From contig NZ_JAELTX010000047.1 in NCBI RefSeq assembly GCF_016429065.1, forward strand, positions 1 through 38,419: a DNA stretch of 38,419 nt, written 5' to 3'. Under the pieces are notes generated by a model. It worked only from the letters and a program-made list of their open reading frames with translations, was not told the origin of the DNA and did not search any database. Shown here in pieces: positions 1 to 9,392 of this stretch. Origin of the DNA: Pedobacter sp. ASV17 (lineage in GTDB: Bacteria; Bacteroidota; Bacteroidia; Sphingobacteriales; Sphingobacteriaceae). Position 1 is the stretch's first letter. Every line of letters begins with the position of its first letter. Position numbers and translations under genes: made by a program.

Positions 1-402
1 TATTTCACCATATACCAAATCTTCGGTTTTATAGGCATCAGGCTTCTCTCCAAACAGAAAGCTATCCACAAAATCAGTAGGACTTATCCCAGAATTGGGA
101 TTGATCTGCAAATTACCATCAATACCTTCCAACATGTTTACAATAACTCCCTGTTTATAGGCCGACCGATATTGCTTTCTATCCTTATTTCCCAAACTGA
201 ATATCACACTTCCCATCACAATAAGTATCAGTATCTCTATAAAAGCCACAAGAACCGCCCCCAAACAGAAACAAATCACAAAAGTGATTATACCTAAACC
301 TATACACCAATATGCCGCATAATATTTTCTAACAATTTTCAGTCGAGTGGTTTCCAGCTCGTCTAATAAAACCTGAATTTGAGAAGGTTGAGACGTTGAC
401 AT
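1..402 (-). CDS. DUF3137-family membrane protein, partial (left edge)
   Basis: Open frame of 134 codons from an ATG at 402 with no stop before the window edge, so the C-terminal part lies outside. It begins MSTSQPSQIQVLLDELETTR and is a clear paralogue of the next gene (419-1363). Both share the layout of a soluble N-terminal helix, a double hydrophobic segment (about residues 32-68) and a conserved stretch around INPNSGIS and KTEDLVYG. DUF3137 proteins are commonly encoded beside LemA and their biochemical role is unknown. The gap to the upstream gene is only 16 bases, so it is probably the last or third gene of a lemA operon. The family call comes from similarity to the neighbour and from the lemA context. 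Confidence 0.8.
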   Translation of the reverse strand, partial: MSTSQPSQIQVLLDELETTRLKIVRKYYAAYWCIGLGIITFVICFCLGAVLVAFIEILILIVMGSVIFSLGNKDRKQYRSAYKQGVIVNMLEGIDGNLQINPNSGISPTDFVDSFLFGEKPDAYKTEDLVYGEI

Positions 403-418
403 TTTGAGATCGAATTTA

Positions 419-1363
419 CTACTGTTTAGTCCAAATACGGGTATTCAAATCTAGCTCCTCTACCACGTGCAGCATCAGCCTTAGCATATTCAAATCCTTT
501 TCCAGCACATCGGCGTTTAGCAATGATTTAAAAACAGGGGCTTCAAAGTAATTATGATTTAAAGGGAATGCGATATAAACACTCGACCAAATAAAAGATA
601 CAGAGATGGTAGCATTGGCATATTGGTTTAGCTCCAACAGCTTCTCCATTAAGGAAGGAGTTAAAATATAACGAGCTTCTACTTGGTCGCCGCTCTCGGT
701 AACAAACATCTTGTCGAAGTTTACATTTTCAAGCTCAACAATACGCTTATTGCCCATTACATTTTGAGAAAACCATTTTCCAAAAGCACCGCCAAAGCCC
801 TTAGGCCTTACTACCGTTAGTCCATTGAAATTTTTATTGAAGTCTGCACAAAAGATAATTCCTTTAAAGATATCGTGCCAGTGGGTTTGTTTCCCATTTT
901 TAGTTTGGGTTTCGGTTTTGTACTCTGCATGAACTTCGGCAAAATGGATTTGTGTTTTATCTATTTTACCATAAACCAAATCTTCTGTTTTATATCGGTC
1001 TGGAGTTTGCGAAAACAAACAACTATTGATAAAATCTCCCTCACTTATCCCTGATAGCGGATTAATTTGTAAGCTCTCGTTTAAGTGCTTTAAAACAGCA
1101 CCAATAATCTTATACTTAAAATTTAGCTTATACTCCTTAGTTTTTTTATTGACCAAGGCCAACATCACAAAGCCAACGATTAAACCTATAATAAGTAAAA
1201 GTATTCCAGCTTCTACTACACCAAATAGAGAAACGACAAGCAGGCAAGCAGTGCCAATGCCCATGCTCCAATAAGCCCTGGCATGTCGCTTTGCAATGTA
1301 CAGTCGTGATGCTTCCAGTTCATTAAAAACTGAAACCAATTCTGGACGGCTATGAAGTTGCAT
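419..1363 (-). CDS. DUF3137-family membrane protein
   Basis: 314 residues. A short N-terminal helix precedes two close transmembrane segments (about residues 30-70, from YWSMGIGTACLLVVSLF to LIVGFVMLALV). A mostly soluble remainder carries the motif KTEDLVYGKIDKTQIHFAEV, typical of DUF3137. The ATG at 1363 overlaps the lemA stop codon (TAATG arrangement), which suggests translational coupling. A second copy of the family follows 16 bases downstream. Function is unknown. LemA/DUF3137 pairs recur in Bacteroidota and other bacteria and are presumed to be inner-membrane partners. The coordinates and family are well supported; no reaction can be assigned. Confidence 0.85.
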   Translation of the reverse strand: MQLHSRPELVSVFNELEASRLYIAKRHARAYWSMGIGTACLLVVSLFGVVEAGILLLIIGLIVGFVMLALVNKKTKEYKLNFKYKIIGAVLKHLNESLQINPLSGISEGDFINSCLFSQTPDRYKTEDLVYGKIDKTQIHFAEVHAEYKTETQTKNGKQTHWHDIFKGIIFCADFNKNFNGLTVVRPKGFGGAFGKWFSQNVMGNKRIVELENVNFDKMFVTESGDQVEARYILTPSLMEKLLELNQYANATISVSFIWSSVYIAFPLNHNYFEAPVFKSLLNADVLEKDLNMLRLMLHVVEELDLNTRIWTKQ

Positions 1364-1920
1364 TAGTTATTGAATAGTTCTTTTGCGCTAATGTTCTTAC
1401 GTTCTTCGGCTGGCGTTTCTAGCACAGGCATGGTTTGATAGCCCATCATCCCTGCAAAAATACTGCTCGGAAACATCATTACGGCATTATTGTAGCTAGT
1501 TACCGCAGCATTATAGGTTCTTCGGGCAGCAGCAATTTGCTCTTCGCTTTCTGTCCAAGTACTTTGCAAATTAATGAAGTTCGTATTTGCCTTTAAGTCT
1601 GGATAGTTTTCTACGTTTACCATCACTCCTCTTACGGCAGTGCCAAGTTGTTGGTCTAACTGTACTTTTTCGGCATCAGATAAGCTTGCGTTTGTACCTT
1701 GCGTACGCATTTGTGTAATTTTGGTTAGCGTTTCGCTTTCGTACTGCATGTACTGCTTAATGGTTTCCACTAAATTTGGAATCAGGTCGTAACGCTTTTT
1801 AAGCATGACATCAATGGCAGAGAATGCATTGGTTACTTGGTTCTTTTTCCCGATTAAAGAGTTGTAAACACCTATACCGATAAGCAATACAACGATGGCG
1901 ATAATTCCTAAAATAATCAT
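1363..1920 (-). CDS. lemA: LemA family protein
   Basis: 185 residues, the usual LemA size. One N-terminal transmembrane helix (about 1-20, MIILGIIAIVVLLIGIGVYN) is followed by the helical LemA core with the characteristic stretch KKRYDLIPNLVETIKQYM (about 42-59) and a conserved AARRTYN in the second half. The family is a membrane-anchored helical bundle with the bulk probably facing outward; its molecular role is not established. It heads an operon with two DUF3137 genes, the first overlapping its stop codon by one base. No Shine-Dalgarno sequence is visible before the ATG. Confidence 0.92.
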   Translation of the reverse strand: MIILGIIAIVVLLIGIGVYNSLIGKKNQVTNAFSAIDVMLKKRYDLIPNLVETIKQYMQYESETLTKITQMRTQGTNASLSDAEKVQLDQQLGTAVRGVMVNVENYPDLKANTNFINLQSTWTESEEQIAAARRTYNAAVTSYNNAVMMFPSSIFAGMMGYQTMPVLETPAEERKNISAKELFNN

Positions 1921-2001
1921 AGTAAGTTGGTTTAGATGCTAATATACAAGATTGAGATGTAAAAACTAAGTGTTTGCTGCTTGCTTTTGTACTTTAGGAA
2001 G

Positions 2002-2028
2002 CTTACGAAGTTTTCGAAACTTCGTAAG
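2002..2028. repeat. Palindromic repeat, ACTTACGAAG family, copy 1
   Basis: Perfect 12-base arms (CTTACGAAGTTT and its complement) around a 3-base centre. The same core recurs at 34211-34245. It lies 81 bases upstream of the lemA start codon and 18 bases before the first CCTCGTAGG palindrome. It could work as a hairpin, but there is no gene end here for it to terminate. Confidence 0.8.
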
Positions 2029-2045
2029 GTTTAAATTTTGTTGGC

Positions 2046-2078
2046 AAACCTCGTAGGTTTATGAAACCTACGAGGTTT
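2046..2078. repeat. Palindromic repeat, CCTCGTAGG family, copy 1
   Basis: Perfect 15-base arms, AAACCTCGTAGGTTT and AAACCTACGAGGTTT, separated by ATG. Each arm is itself nearly palindromic (AAACCT-CGT-AGGTTT). The same element is found at 2246-2278 and 22739-22769, with different central bases. Confidence 0.88.
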
Positions 2079-2245
2079 TATCTGTACCGTGCTATAGCTT
2101 TGTCAAGCTGATAAGCAGGTTGCAAATTAAGATTGACAAAAGATATACCCCTATCGCCGAGATGACGTTTATAGAGCGTATCCCCTTTGGAGAGTTTATG
2201 CCGAGTGTTCGGAAGAGCAAGGGGGAGGATTTAGGCTATTGGAAT

Positions 2246-2278
2246 AAACCTCGTAGGTTTGCGAAACCTACGAGGTTT
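2246..2278. repeat. Palindromic repeat, CCTCGTAGG family, copy 2
   Basis: The same 15-base arms as copy 1, with GCG at the centre. The bases after it (TCTGTGCCATGCC, then TTGTCAA, then TTAAGATTGACAA ending at 2340) match those after copy 1 with substitutions. The repeated unit is therefore about 95 bases and lies 200-201 bases from copy 1. Confidence 0.88.
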
Positions 2279-2608
2279 TCTATCTGTGCCATGCCAAAAC
2301 CTTGTCAATTTTATAGATACACATAAGTTAAGATTGACAACGTTGATTTATGCATAGGCCTTTGTAAACTAAACCCGATTGAAGTGGAAATACTTTTGCT
2401 ATCAATGTCCTTCGTATGTTGTCACGCTGAGCTTGTTGAAGCAAAAGATTGAACGGAAAGCGGGACTTTCGGAGCCAAAGTAATTGTGCAACTGCTTTCC
2501 TAATAGCGTATAATCGTCAAATACAACGTCAAAATTGGATTTTTACAGTTAAGACAAAAAATCTAAAAATCGTTCCTGTACATACGAGATAAAATCGTAA
2601 ATCTATTG

Positions 2609-2616
2609 TATCTTTG
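2609..2616 (+). promoter_or_regulatory. Bacteroidota-type -7 element upstream of prfC
   Basis: TATCTTTG matches the Bacteroidota -7 consensus TAnnTTTG exactly. No good -33 TTG is present at the usual distance. A start about 7 bases downstream would give a leader of roughly 90 bases before the prfC ATG at 2715. Confidence 0.4.
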
Positions 2617-2714
2617 CGGCTCAATGAAACTTTGCGCAGCTATATTATTCGATTTGAGATTTTTATAAATCTGCTGCCTGCTATTATTATTGTTTCAATA
2701 ACCCTAAAAGTTGT

Positions 2715-4295
2715 ATGCTTCACCCAGAGATAGAGAAAAGAAAAACATTTGCTATTATTAGTCACCCCGATGCTGGTAAAACGACCCTTACGGAAAAGTT
2801 CCTGCTTTTTGGTGGTGCCATTAACACCGCTGGCGCTGTAAAGAGGAATAAGGCCAACCAAAGCAATACTTCCGATTTTATGGAAATTGAGCGCCAACGA
2901 GGTATTTCCGTGGCTACATCGGTAATGGGTTTCGAATATAGCGGCAAACGTATCAATATTTTAGATACTCCAGGTCACAAGGACTTTGCGGAAGATACTT
3001 ATCGTACGCTTTCGGCTGTTGACAGTGTGGTTTTGGTGGTTGACTGCGTAAAAGGTGTGGAAGAGCAAACTGAAAAATTGATGTCGGTTTGTAGAATGCG
3101 TAACACGCCTGTAATCATTTTCATTAACAAAATGGACCGTGAGGGTAAGGAAGCATTTGACCTACTAGATGAAATTGAGAATAAATTGAACATCAGCTTG
3201 TGTCCACAATCGTGGCCTATTGGACAGGGACATACTTTTAAAGGGGTTTATAGCATTTACCACAATCAATTGAACCTTTTCCACTCTGATAAAACCAAAG
3301 TAACGGATTCGGTAGTAAAGGTTAATGATTTGAATGACGATGCACTACTTGATTATCTACAAGAAAAGGAAGTAAACACCTTAAAGGACGAAACTGAATT
3401 GGTAAATGGTGTTTATGGCGATTTGGATGTTTCTTTATACAAAGAAGGTTTATTGGCGCCAGTATTTTTTGGGTCGGCCATTAACAACTTTGGTATTAAA
3501 GAGCTTTTAGATACGTTTATTGAAATTGCACCTAGTCCAAGACATAGAGAAGCGGAAGAGCGTGACGTATTGGTGGAAGAGAAAAATTTTAGCGGTTTTG
3601 TATTTAAAATCCATGCTAACTTAGACCCTAAACACCGCGACAGAATTGCCTTTTTGCGTATTTGCTCGGGTAAATTTGAACGTAACAAGTTCTATTACCA
3701 CACCCGTCAGGATAAGAAAATGAAATTTGCCAACCCTATGGATTTTATGGCCAATGAAAAAAGCTTGGTAGAAGAAGCTTGGCCTGGAGACGTGGTTGGT
3801 TTATATGATAGTGGTAACTTTAAAATTGGTGATACGTTAACTGAAGGAGAAAAGCTGCAGTTTAAAGGTATTCCTAGCTTCTCTCCTGCGATATTTAAAG
3901 AGGTTGAGAATATGGACCCTATGCGTACCAAGCAGCTGGAAAAAGGGATTGAGCAATTAACTGATGAAGGAGTAGCACAACTTTTTGTGATGCAGCCAGG
4001 TAACCGTAAGGTAATTGGTGCGGTGGGCGAATTACAGTTTGAGGTAATTAATTTCCGTTTGGAGCATGAATACGGTGCAAAATGTCGTTTCCGTACCTTA
4101 ACTTATAGCCGCTCACGTTGGGTAACTTCTGATGACAAGAAGAAATTAGATGAATTTGTGAAACGTAAGCAACAGCATATTGGAACGGATAAGGAAGGAA
4201 ATCCTGTTTATTTATCAGACAATGATTTTATGATTGAGATGACCAAACGTGATTATCCTGATATTGATTTCCACACGACAAGTGAACACAAATAA
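2715..4295 (+). CDS. prfC: Peptide chain release factor 3 (RF3)
   Basis: 526 residues, full length for RF3, the GTPase that recycles RF1/RF2 from the ribosome after peptide release. Translation-factor GTPase motifs are in order: P-loop SHPDAGKTT (16-24), switch I region with RGISVATSV (62-70), DTPGH (84-88) and NKMD (138-141). The domain 2/3 region follows with an RF3-like end ([20 protein letters not shown], then the YSRSRWV region). The ATG at 2715 is followed directly by the conserved family N-terminus. It is monocistronic: divergent from lemA across a long repeat-rich gap, and closed by a palindromic terminator shared with the convergent gene. Confidence 0.97.
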   Translation: MLHPEIEKRKTFAIISHPDAGKTTLTEKFLLFGGAINTAGAVKRNKANQSNTSDFMEIERQRGISVATSVMGFEYSGKRINILDTPGHKDFAEDTYRTLSAVDSVVLVVDCVKGVEEQTEKLMSVCRMRNTPVIIFINKMDREGKEAFDLLDEIENKLNISLCPQSWPIGQGHTFKGVYSIYHNQLNLFHSDKTKVTDSVVKVNDLNDDALLDYLQEKEVNTLKDETELVNGVYGDLDVSLYKEGLLAPVFFGSAINNFGIKELLDTFIEIAPSPRHREAEERDVLVEEKNFSGFVFKIHANLDPKHRDRIAFLRICSGKFERNKFYYHTRQDKKMKFANPMDFMANEKSLVEEAWPGDVVGLYDSGNFKIGDTLTEGEKLQFKGIPSFSPAIFKEVENMDPMRTKQLEKGIEQLTDEGVAQLFVMQPGNRKVIGAVGELQFEVINFRLEHEYGAKCRFRTLTYSRSRWVTSDDKKKLDEFVKRKQQHIGTDKEGNPVYLSDNDFMIEMTKRDYPDIDFHTTSEHK

Positions 4296-4302
4296 AAAGA
4301 CT

Positions 4303-4326
4303 GGCCTTTCGAAATTTCGAAAGGCC
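4303..4326. terminator. Bidirectional intrinsic terminator between prfC and a convergent gene
   Basis: Perfect 12-base arms, GGCCTTTCGAAA and its complement, followed by TTTT on the plus strand and preceded by an A-rich run that serves the minus strand. It lies 8 bases after the prfC stop and 3 bases before the end of the convergent gene (4329), so it probably ends both transcripts. Confidence 0.85.
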
Positions 4327-4328
4327 TT

Positions 4329-5486
4329 TTAGTTTTTCAAAATCGTCACGCTATCTGGATACCTCAATAAGATACTGCTTTCGTCTATCAGTTTTTTCAA
4401 TGTTTCATCTTTAATGGTATCGAGCAGCTCATTTCGAAGGTAAAAGGTTCTATCGCCTTTACCGTTTTTCCATTGCACAATCTTACAATTGCAAGCATGA
4501 TTGTCCATGGTGTTAATCACTTCCTTAATTTCGCCTCCACGTCCCTGTTTAATGTACACTTCCCGTATACCTATAATATCGTTGTTTTCGCCCGCATCAA
4601 AATTCCAGGAAGCAGAAACCACCATGATTTTATCTTTATTTTGAGACAAGCGCATTAACGAAAGTCGAGGTGCTTCTATTTTATTTTCGCTGCCTTTCAC
4701 ATACGAGCGGATGGAAACTACCTGCGGACTTTCATATTGCATGTACCCGTAGTGGTCAAATCCAGCACCGTATCTGGTGAACACAAAATAGCCATCTTTA
4801 TATTTCACGTTCATAATGTTCCGCACAAACTTATGGTAACGGTTTTTATCTGACTTGCGGGCCTGCGGCGAACCGATGTAAACCATCCAAATTCCTTCTA
4901 AGCTATCTATTTCTGCCTGGCTAGGTTGATAGGGCGTAATCACTAGATCTTCTTTTAAGGATGACATTTTATTGCTCGTATCTATCCATTTGAAAATAGC
5001 TACGCCAAGTAACACCAATAAAATAAGAATAAGGGAGAAACTGCTTTTTCTTTGACGGCCAGCAGTTTTAGCACTGTCGATTAAATCATCCGACTCAGTG
5101 GCGATTAAATTCGGGTCTAATATGTTTTCCTCAAATTTATTACGAGCAACGCCATACAAATAAATATAACAGGCATCTACCAAAAAAGGGCGAGGTTTTG
5201 CCACCAATCCATTAAAAGCATCTTTAATTTGTCCGCCGGTAATGTCGTATTTTAAATAGGGGTATTCGGTTGCTTTGGAGTTGCGGTCTTCTGGATACGG
5301 ATTATGGCCAAATTCATCAGAAGTATAAGGTAGTTGATTGCTAATACCACTCAACATCTTGGCGATGTCTTCATAGTTCCTACGATTGGTATTTAAGTTC
5401 AGCTTATTCCCTGTGGCTAATTCATATTTCTTAAAAACTTGTCCCAGTAAATACTCAATCTCATCCTTCCCAGATTTTAATGCCAT
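4329..5486 (-). CDS. Single-pass membrane protein of unknown function
   Basis: 385 residues from the ATG at 5486 (MALKSGKDEIEYLLGQVF). A longer frame would need a TTG at 5507 and adds seven residues; I prefer the ATG. A soluble N-terminal domain of about 140 residues (with YPYLKYDITGGQIKDAF) precedes a basic stretch RQRKSS, one transmembrane helix at about 146-162 (FSLILILLVLLGVAIF) and a C-terminal domain of about 220 residues. That domain opens with SLEGIWMVYIGSP and has beta-rich composition. The N-terminal domain would be cytoplasmic and the rest periplasmic, a plan that would suit a signalling or regulatory protein. I do not recognise a named family. Confidence 0.8.
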   Translation of the reverse strand: MALKSGKDEIEYLLGQVFKKYELATGNKLNLNTNRRNYEDIAKMLSGISNQLPYTSDEFGHNPYPEDRNSKATEYPYLKYDITGGQIKDAFNGLVAKPRPFLVDACYIYLYGVARNKFEENILDPNLIATESDDLIDSAKTAGRQRKSSFSLILILLVLLGVAIFKWIDTSNKMSSLKEDLVITPYQPSQAEIDSLEGIWMVYIGSPQARKSDKNRYHKFVRNIMNVKYKDGYFVFTRYGAGFDHYGYMQYESPQVVSIRSYVKGSENKIEAPRLSLMRLSQNKDKIMVVSASWNFDAGENNDIIGIREVYIKQGRGGEIKEVINTMDNHACNCKIVQWKNGKGDRTFYLRNELLDTIKDETLKKLIDESSILLRYPDSVTILKN

Positions 5487-5790
5487 ACGTGATATTCTTC
5501 TATTCAAACATTAAACACGTTAGCGAATTGGCACGTGTTTCAATTTTCAGCTTGGTTATTGAACCCTAAAGATATTAATAAAAAGCACAAATCAACAATA
5601 GCTCAACAGCTATAAAAAACAAAACAAATACCTATATATCAAAAAGATATGATTATTTCCGAAAAATATGACTGAATTTCAGAAATCAAAAATAAATTTT
5701 CTAAAACCATTTGGATGGCTAAACGGGCCACTACTTCTCTAACTTTAGTTTAAAACCAACTGGCCAAAACAGCATCCAAAAGCCCACAGC
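5487..5790. other. Divergent intergenic region, AT-rich
   Basis: About 300 bases between a minus-strand membrane protein gene and the dctA-like gene. It holds an inverted repeat AAACACGT (5513-5520) / ACGTGTTT (5533-5540) just before the minus-strand start, which could be an operator. A -7-like TAACTTTAG lies at 5740-5748 before the symporter gene. No other gene-like structure was seen. Confidence 0.5.
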
Positions 5791-7080
5791 TTGTTGAACA
5801 AACCAAATATTAACCTAATAAAAAGAACTCCCTTGAAGTATCTTAAAATCTTGTATGTACAGGTCTTAATAGCCATTGTATTAGGCGTAATTGTCGGACA
5901 TTTTTTCCCTGGCTTTTCCGTAACTGCCAAATTATTGGCCGATATGTTCATTAATATGATCAAAATGATCATAGCTCCAGTAATTTTCATCAGTATTGTA
6001 TTGGGTATTGCTGGCGCTGGTGATTTAAAAAAGGTAGGTAGAGTTGGTATAAAGGGCCTCATCTATTTCGAGATCGTCACTACTGCCGCCATCGTAATCG
6101 GTTTAATTGTTGGTAATGTGATTAAACCTGGTAGTGGCGTTCAAAGTAATGCCGTACATGCTGAGCCCGCCACAAAGGCAGCATCTTCGGTAGGTATTGA
6201 TTGGACAGAGTTCATTAAACATATTGTGCCCGACAACGCCATTGCCGCTTTTGCCAAAGGCGATATTATCCAAGTATTGTTCTTCGGGATTTTATTTGCC
6301 GTAGCACTTGCCAAAATGGGCGAAAAAGGTAAATCGGTGATTGCAGGTTTTGAGAAGATTAACAAAATCCTGTTCAACATTTTGCACATGGTGATTAAAA
6401 TTTCACCCATCGGTGCTTTTGGCGGCATGGCTTATACCATAGGAAAGTTTGGCTTTTCTACGCTGTTTGTGTTAGGAAAATTACTCATCACTTTCTACAT
6501 CACAGGCTTCCTATTCATTTTTGTGATCCTTTACCTCATCTTAAAATTTAATGGCTTTAGCCTTTGGAAATTGTTGGGCTACATTAAAGCAGAACTATTG
6601 ATTGTATTGGGCTCTAGCAGTAGCGAAGCGGTGTTGCCCAATATCATGGAAAAGCTTGAAAAAGCTGGATGTAGCCGTAACGTGGTTGGCTTAATCATCC
6701 CCTCTGGATATAGCTTTAATTTAGATGGCACCAGTATCTATTTAAGTTTGGCCATCATTTTCTTGGCGCAGGTATTTGGCGTCAATTTAACCTTAGGGCA
6801 AGAGCTTACGGTGATAGGCATTTTATTACTAACTAGCAAAGGTGCTGCTGGTGTCACAGGAAGTGGTTTCTTGGTGCTTACCTCTACGCTAACCATCTTA
6901 AATATTATTCCCTTAGAGGGCATGGCCTTGCTGGTTGGTGTAGATAGGTTTATGAGTGAAGGAAGAGCCATTATCAACGTGATTGGGAACACCGTAGCTA
7001 CCGTGATTATCTCAAAAAGCGAAAAAGAAATTGATATGCAACAATATCGATTAATTGTTGAGAAAGTGGAACAGGCATAA
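5791..7080 (+). CDS. dctA: DctA-type dicarboxylate/amino acid:cation symporter
   Basis: Up to 429 residues. A DAACS-family transporter that would import C4-dicarboxylates or acidic amino acids with protons or sodium. Family signatures: [19 protein letters not shown] near the start, the serine-rich hairpin [11 protein letters not shown] (about 270-280), the substrate motif [14 protein letters not shown] (about 302-315), [18 protein letters not shown] (about 345-362) and the C-terminal [17 protein letters not shown]. The last three resemble DctA more than GltP. No ATG is available: an in-frame TAG lies at 5746-5748 and the first ATG is deep inside helix 2. Start candidates are TTG at 5791 or TTG at 5833 ([10 protein letters not shown]). 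It heads a five-gene run with outer-membrane porins. Confidence 0.92.
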   Translation: MLNKPNINLIKRTPLKYLKILYVQVLIAIVLGVIVGHFFPGFSVTAKLLADMFINMIKMIIAPVIFISIVLGIAGAGDLKKVGRVGIKGLIYFEIVTTAAIVIGLIVGNVIKPGSGVQSNAVHAEPATKAASSVGIDWTEFIKHIVPDNAIAAFAKGDIIQVLFFGILFAVALAKMGEKGKSVIAGFEKINKILFNILHMVIKISPIGAFGGMAYTIGKFGFSTLFVLGKLLITFYITGFLFIFVILYLILKFNGFSLWKLLGYIKAELLIVLGSSSSEAVLPNIMEKLEKAGCSRNVVGLIIPSGYSFNLDGTSIYLSLAIIFLAQVFGVNLTLGQELTVIGILLLTSKGAAGVTGSGFLVLTSTLTILNIIPLEGMALLVGVDRFMSEGRAIINVIGNTVATVIISKSEKEIDMQQYRLIVEKVEQA

Positions 7081-7117
7081 AACCATTGGTTATTTTTATC
7101 CTTTAAAAATAAAAGTT

Positions 7118-8005
7118 ATGAAATATTTTTTGTGTTTAACATTCATCGCCTTATCTAGCATCGCCTCATCATTTGCACAAATCAACAGTGGTACTGTTGG
7201 CAAACAAATGTTCTATTTTGATAACAAGGGTAAGCTTAAAAGCCCCATTAAGGTTTTTTACTTTAGCCCAAAAGCCAACAATCCCGACATGCCTATTGTG
7301 GTGATGCTCCATGGTGCAAACCGAGATGCATCAGCCTACATGGATGATTTGGTAAATGCCGCAACCGTTTTTGGTTGCAGGATCATAGCGCCAGAGTTTG
7401 ACCAAGAAGATTATCGCGGTGCTGAGAAATACAACCTTGGCAATGTTTATGAAAAGAACAAAAAAACCTTTTTAAGTCCTGAAAAATGGAGCTTCTCTTT
7501 AATTGAACCTTTGTTTGACCATGTAGTGGGACAAATCAAAAGCAACAACAAGGGATACTATTTATATGGCCACTCTGGAGGTGCGCAGTTTGTACATCGT
7601 TTCTTAATGTTCGTGAACCAAAACCGCGTCATTAAAGCGGCGTTTGCCAATGCAGGTTGGTACACCCTTCCTGATATGAATACTGAATTTCCATTTGGCA
7701 TCAAAAATTCTCCAGTAGACCAAGCGCAACTTGCCCGCTTTTTTTCGACCAAAGTTTATGTGTTGCTGGGCATGAACGATACCTTAACTGACGAAAAATC
7801 TTACAATACGACAGATGAAGCCGAAGCACAAGGTAAAACCCGATTTGAGCGAGGCCAATACTACTACAAAGCGGTAAAAACTAAAGCCGAAGAAATGAAA
7901 CTTCCTTTAAACTGGACGGAGATATATGTCCCTAATGTGGGCCACGATAATGGTAACATGGGAAAGTTTGCCTTTGCTAATTTCTTTATGAACATCCAAC
8001 AATAA
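7118..8005 (+). CDS. Secreted alpha/beta-hydrolase
   Basis: 295 residues from the ATG at 7118; a longer frame upstream only adds out-of-family sequence overlapping dctA. The Sec signal peptide is [20 protein letters not shown], cleaved before Q. Alpha/beta-hydrolase features: [13 protein letters not shown] (oxyanion strand and loop), nucleophile elbow [11 protein letters not shown], an acidic residue in the [13 protein letters not shown] loop, and the catalytic His in VPNVGHDNG. The arrangement resembles PHB-depolymerase or esterase-type secreted hydrolases, but the substrate cannot be told. It lies 37 bases after dctA and 6 bases before the first porin, so it is most likely cotranscribed. 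Confidence 0.82.
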   Translation: MKYFLCLTFIALSSIASSFAQINSGTVGKQMFYFDNKGKLKSPIKVFYFSPKANNPDMPIVVMLHGANRDASAYMDDLVNAATVFGCRIIAPEFDQEDYRGAEKYNLGNVYEKNKKTFLSPEKWSFSLIEPLFDHVVGQIKSNNKGYYLYGHSGGAQFVHRFLMFVNQNRVIKAAFANAGWYTLPDMNTEFPFGIKNSPVDQAQLARFFSTKVYVLLGMNDTLTDEKSYNTTDEAEAQGKTRFERGQYYYKAVKTKAEEMKLPLNWTEIYVPNVGHDNGNMGKFAFANFFMNIQQ

Positions 8006-8011
8006 CCAAAT

Positions 8012-9373
8012 ATGACTAACCAAACAAAACTCACCACACTGATAGGTATCTGTCTTTGTTTTTGCATGGCACAATTTGCTTTTGCACAAAGCGATGAGCT
8101 CTACACCAGAGATTCGACCTATACCTTCAGTGAAACCTCGGGGAACATCCATCTCTTGAGGTTAAAAAAAGGCTATCTCTTAGGCGATGGGATTACCTTT
8201 ATTTCGGGAAAGGGAAATTTTAACCTCAGCCCTTCCCTACAAACTCTTTATGTGGTTAATTCAACCAATAAGAACTTATCGTCACCAAGTTCTACTTTTG
8301 CCATTAACAGAGCAAGGTTAAACGTGTTTTCAAACCTGTTCGATAATAAGGTAAGTTTATCTGCAAGGTTAAATTTTGCAGCGAACTATGCCAGTGTTAC
8401 TACAGGCAACAGATCGTTTAACACCGTACTTCAAGAAGCGAATATAGAATACCGCCCCAACCGTACTCACGTGTTTAATTTCGGCTTAAGGGCTGATTAT
8501 ATTGACGGCAGGGAGACAAGAATAGAAGGAGAAAGTATTGGCTTTATTGACCGAAGTCTTTTGTCTGATGCCTTTGATGCCATTTTTGATTTCGGGATTC
8601 GATACAAAGGCAACTATCGTTTGGGCGGAAAACATTTGCTGAAACCCTATTTATCGTTCACTACTGGAGATGGCAGAAGTGCATTACAAAAAAACTATGG
8701 CGGTTTTAAATATGGTGTCCGATTAGATTACCTGCCATTCGACAAGTTTTCGCGTGGTGGAGAATTTTACATGGATGATTTGTACCGAGAAGAAAAACCA
8801 AAGTTGGTTGTTGGGGTAGTTTACAGTTATAACGATGGAGCAACCTCGGCCAAAGGAACCAATGGTGGCCGCTGGCTTTATGGCGATGCCAGCCAAAAGA
8901 TATTGCTGCCAAGCTATAGCAAATTTGGTGCAGATTATCTTTTCAAATATAATGGATGGTATTCGATGGGTGGCTTTGTACTCACCCAAGCCAAAGTTCC
9001 ATCGAACATTGCAGGCGAGTTTAGATTAGACGGTTCTTTTAATACTTATGCCGCATCGCAAACGGCACAACAAATTAAGGACAGGGTATTATCCCGATTG
9101 AATTTAGGTAAGGGTTTTAATGTACAAGCTGGCTATTTATTCCCTGTAGATTGGGCCGTTGGCGCAAGATACTCTACCCTAAACGAAAATAATGTTACCG
9201 CCTCTTTTTCTGATTATGATAAGAGCTACACTTTTGTAACCACTAAATATTTATCGGGGCATGCGTTAAAAATACAGTTTGAACTAGGCTATAGCCAACT
9301 GAAAGAAGCCCTAAAAACAATCACGAAAAACGGCAATTACTATAGCCAATTACAATTTACCATTCAACTATAA
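8012..9373 (+). CDS. Outer-membrane porin, phosphate-selective porin O/P-like
   Basis: 453 residues with a signal peptide (MTNQTKLTTLIGICLCFCMAQFAFA, cleaved before Q). The rest alternates short amphipathic strands and turns, as in a beta-barrel: INRARLNVFSNLFDNKVSLS, FNFGLRADYIDGRE, FKYGVRLDYLPF, and a terminal strand ending QLQFTIQL. Features such as IDRSLLSDAFDAIFDFGIRY and the sandwich of barrel strands fit the OprO/OprP-type porins common in Bacteroidota. It probably passes small solutes across the outer membrane for the DctA-type carrier encoded in the same run. It is a diverged paralogue of the next gene. Solute specificity is not visible in the sequence. Confidence 0.75.
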   Translation: MTNQTKLTTLIGICLCFCMAQFAFAQSDELYTRDSTYTFSETSGNIHLLRLKKGYLLGDGITFISGKGNFNLSPSLQTLYVVNSTNKNLSSPSSTFAINRARLNVFSNLFDNKVSLSARLNFAANYASVTTGNRSFNTVLQEANIEYRPNRTHVFNFGLRADYIDGRETRIEGESIGFIDRSLLSDAFDAIFDFGIRYKGNYRLGGKHLLKPYLSFTTGDGRSALQKNYGGFKYGVRLDYLPFDKFSRGGEFYMDDLYREEKPKLVVGVVYSYNDGATSAKGTNGGRWLYGDASQKILLPSYSKFGADYLFKYNGWYSMGGFVLTQAKVPSNIAGEFRLDGSFNTYAASQTAQQIKDRVLSRLNLGKGFNVQAGYLFPVDWAVGARYSTLNENNVTASFSDYDKSYTFVTTKYLSGHALKIQFELGYSQLKEALKTITKNGNYYSQLQFTIQL

Positions 9374-9392
9374 CTCTAAAATATTCTGAGAC

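Larger units (their letters stand above)
1921..2714. other. Repeat-rich gene-free region between divergent lemA and prfC
   Basis: 794 bases without a credible gene. It holds one palindrome of the ACTTACGAAG type (2002-2028) and two of the CCTCGTAGG type (2046-2078, 2246-2278). The two CCTCGTAGG elements lie in diverged direct copies of about 95 bases, spaced 200-201 bases apart. Then come fragments that look like dispersed intergenic repeats: AAACCCGATTGAAGTGGAAA (2371-2390), GTCACGCTGAGCTTGTTGAA (from 2421) and GATTGAACGGAAAGCGGGAC (from 2448). The prfC leader with a -7-like element fills the end. A 68-codon frame at 2120-2326 runs through a palindrome and is not supported as a gene. Confidence 0.75.

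Noticed and set aside
2120..2326. A 68-codon plus-strand frame between the two CCTCGTAGG palindromes
   Set aside because: Its second half is the translated palindrome and its tail; no ribosome site and no family. It is explained by repeat sequence.
5487..5507. TTG start extending the 385-residue membrane protein by seven residues
   Set aside because: An ATG at 5486 begins a coherent domain; the seven added residues have no support.
7055..7117. Upstream extension of the secreted hydrolase overlapping dctA
   Set aside because: The ATG at 7118 starts a normal signal peptide; the extension would destroy it.
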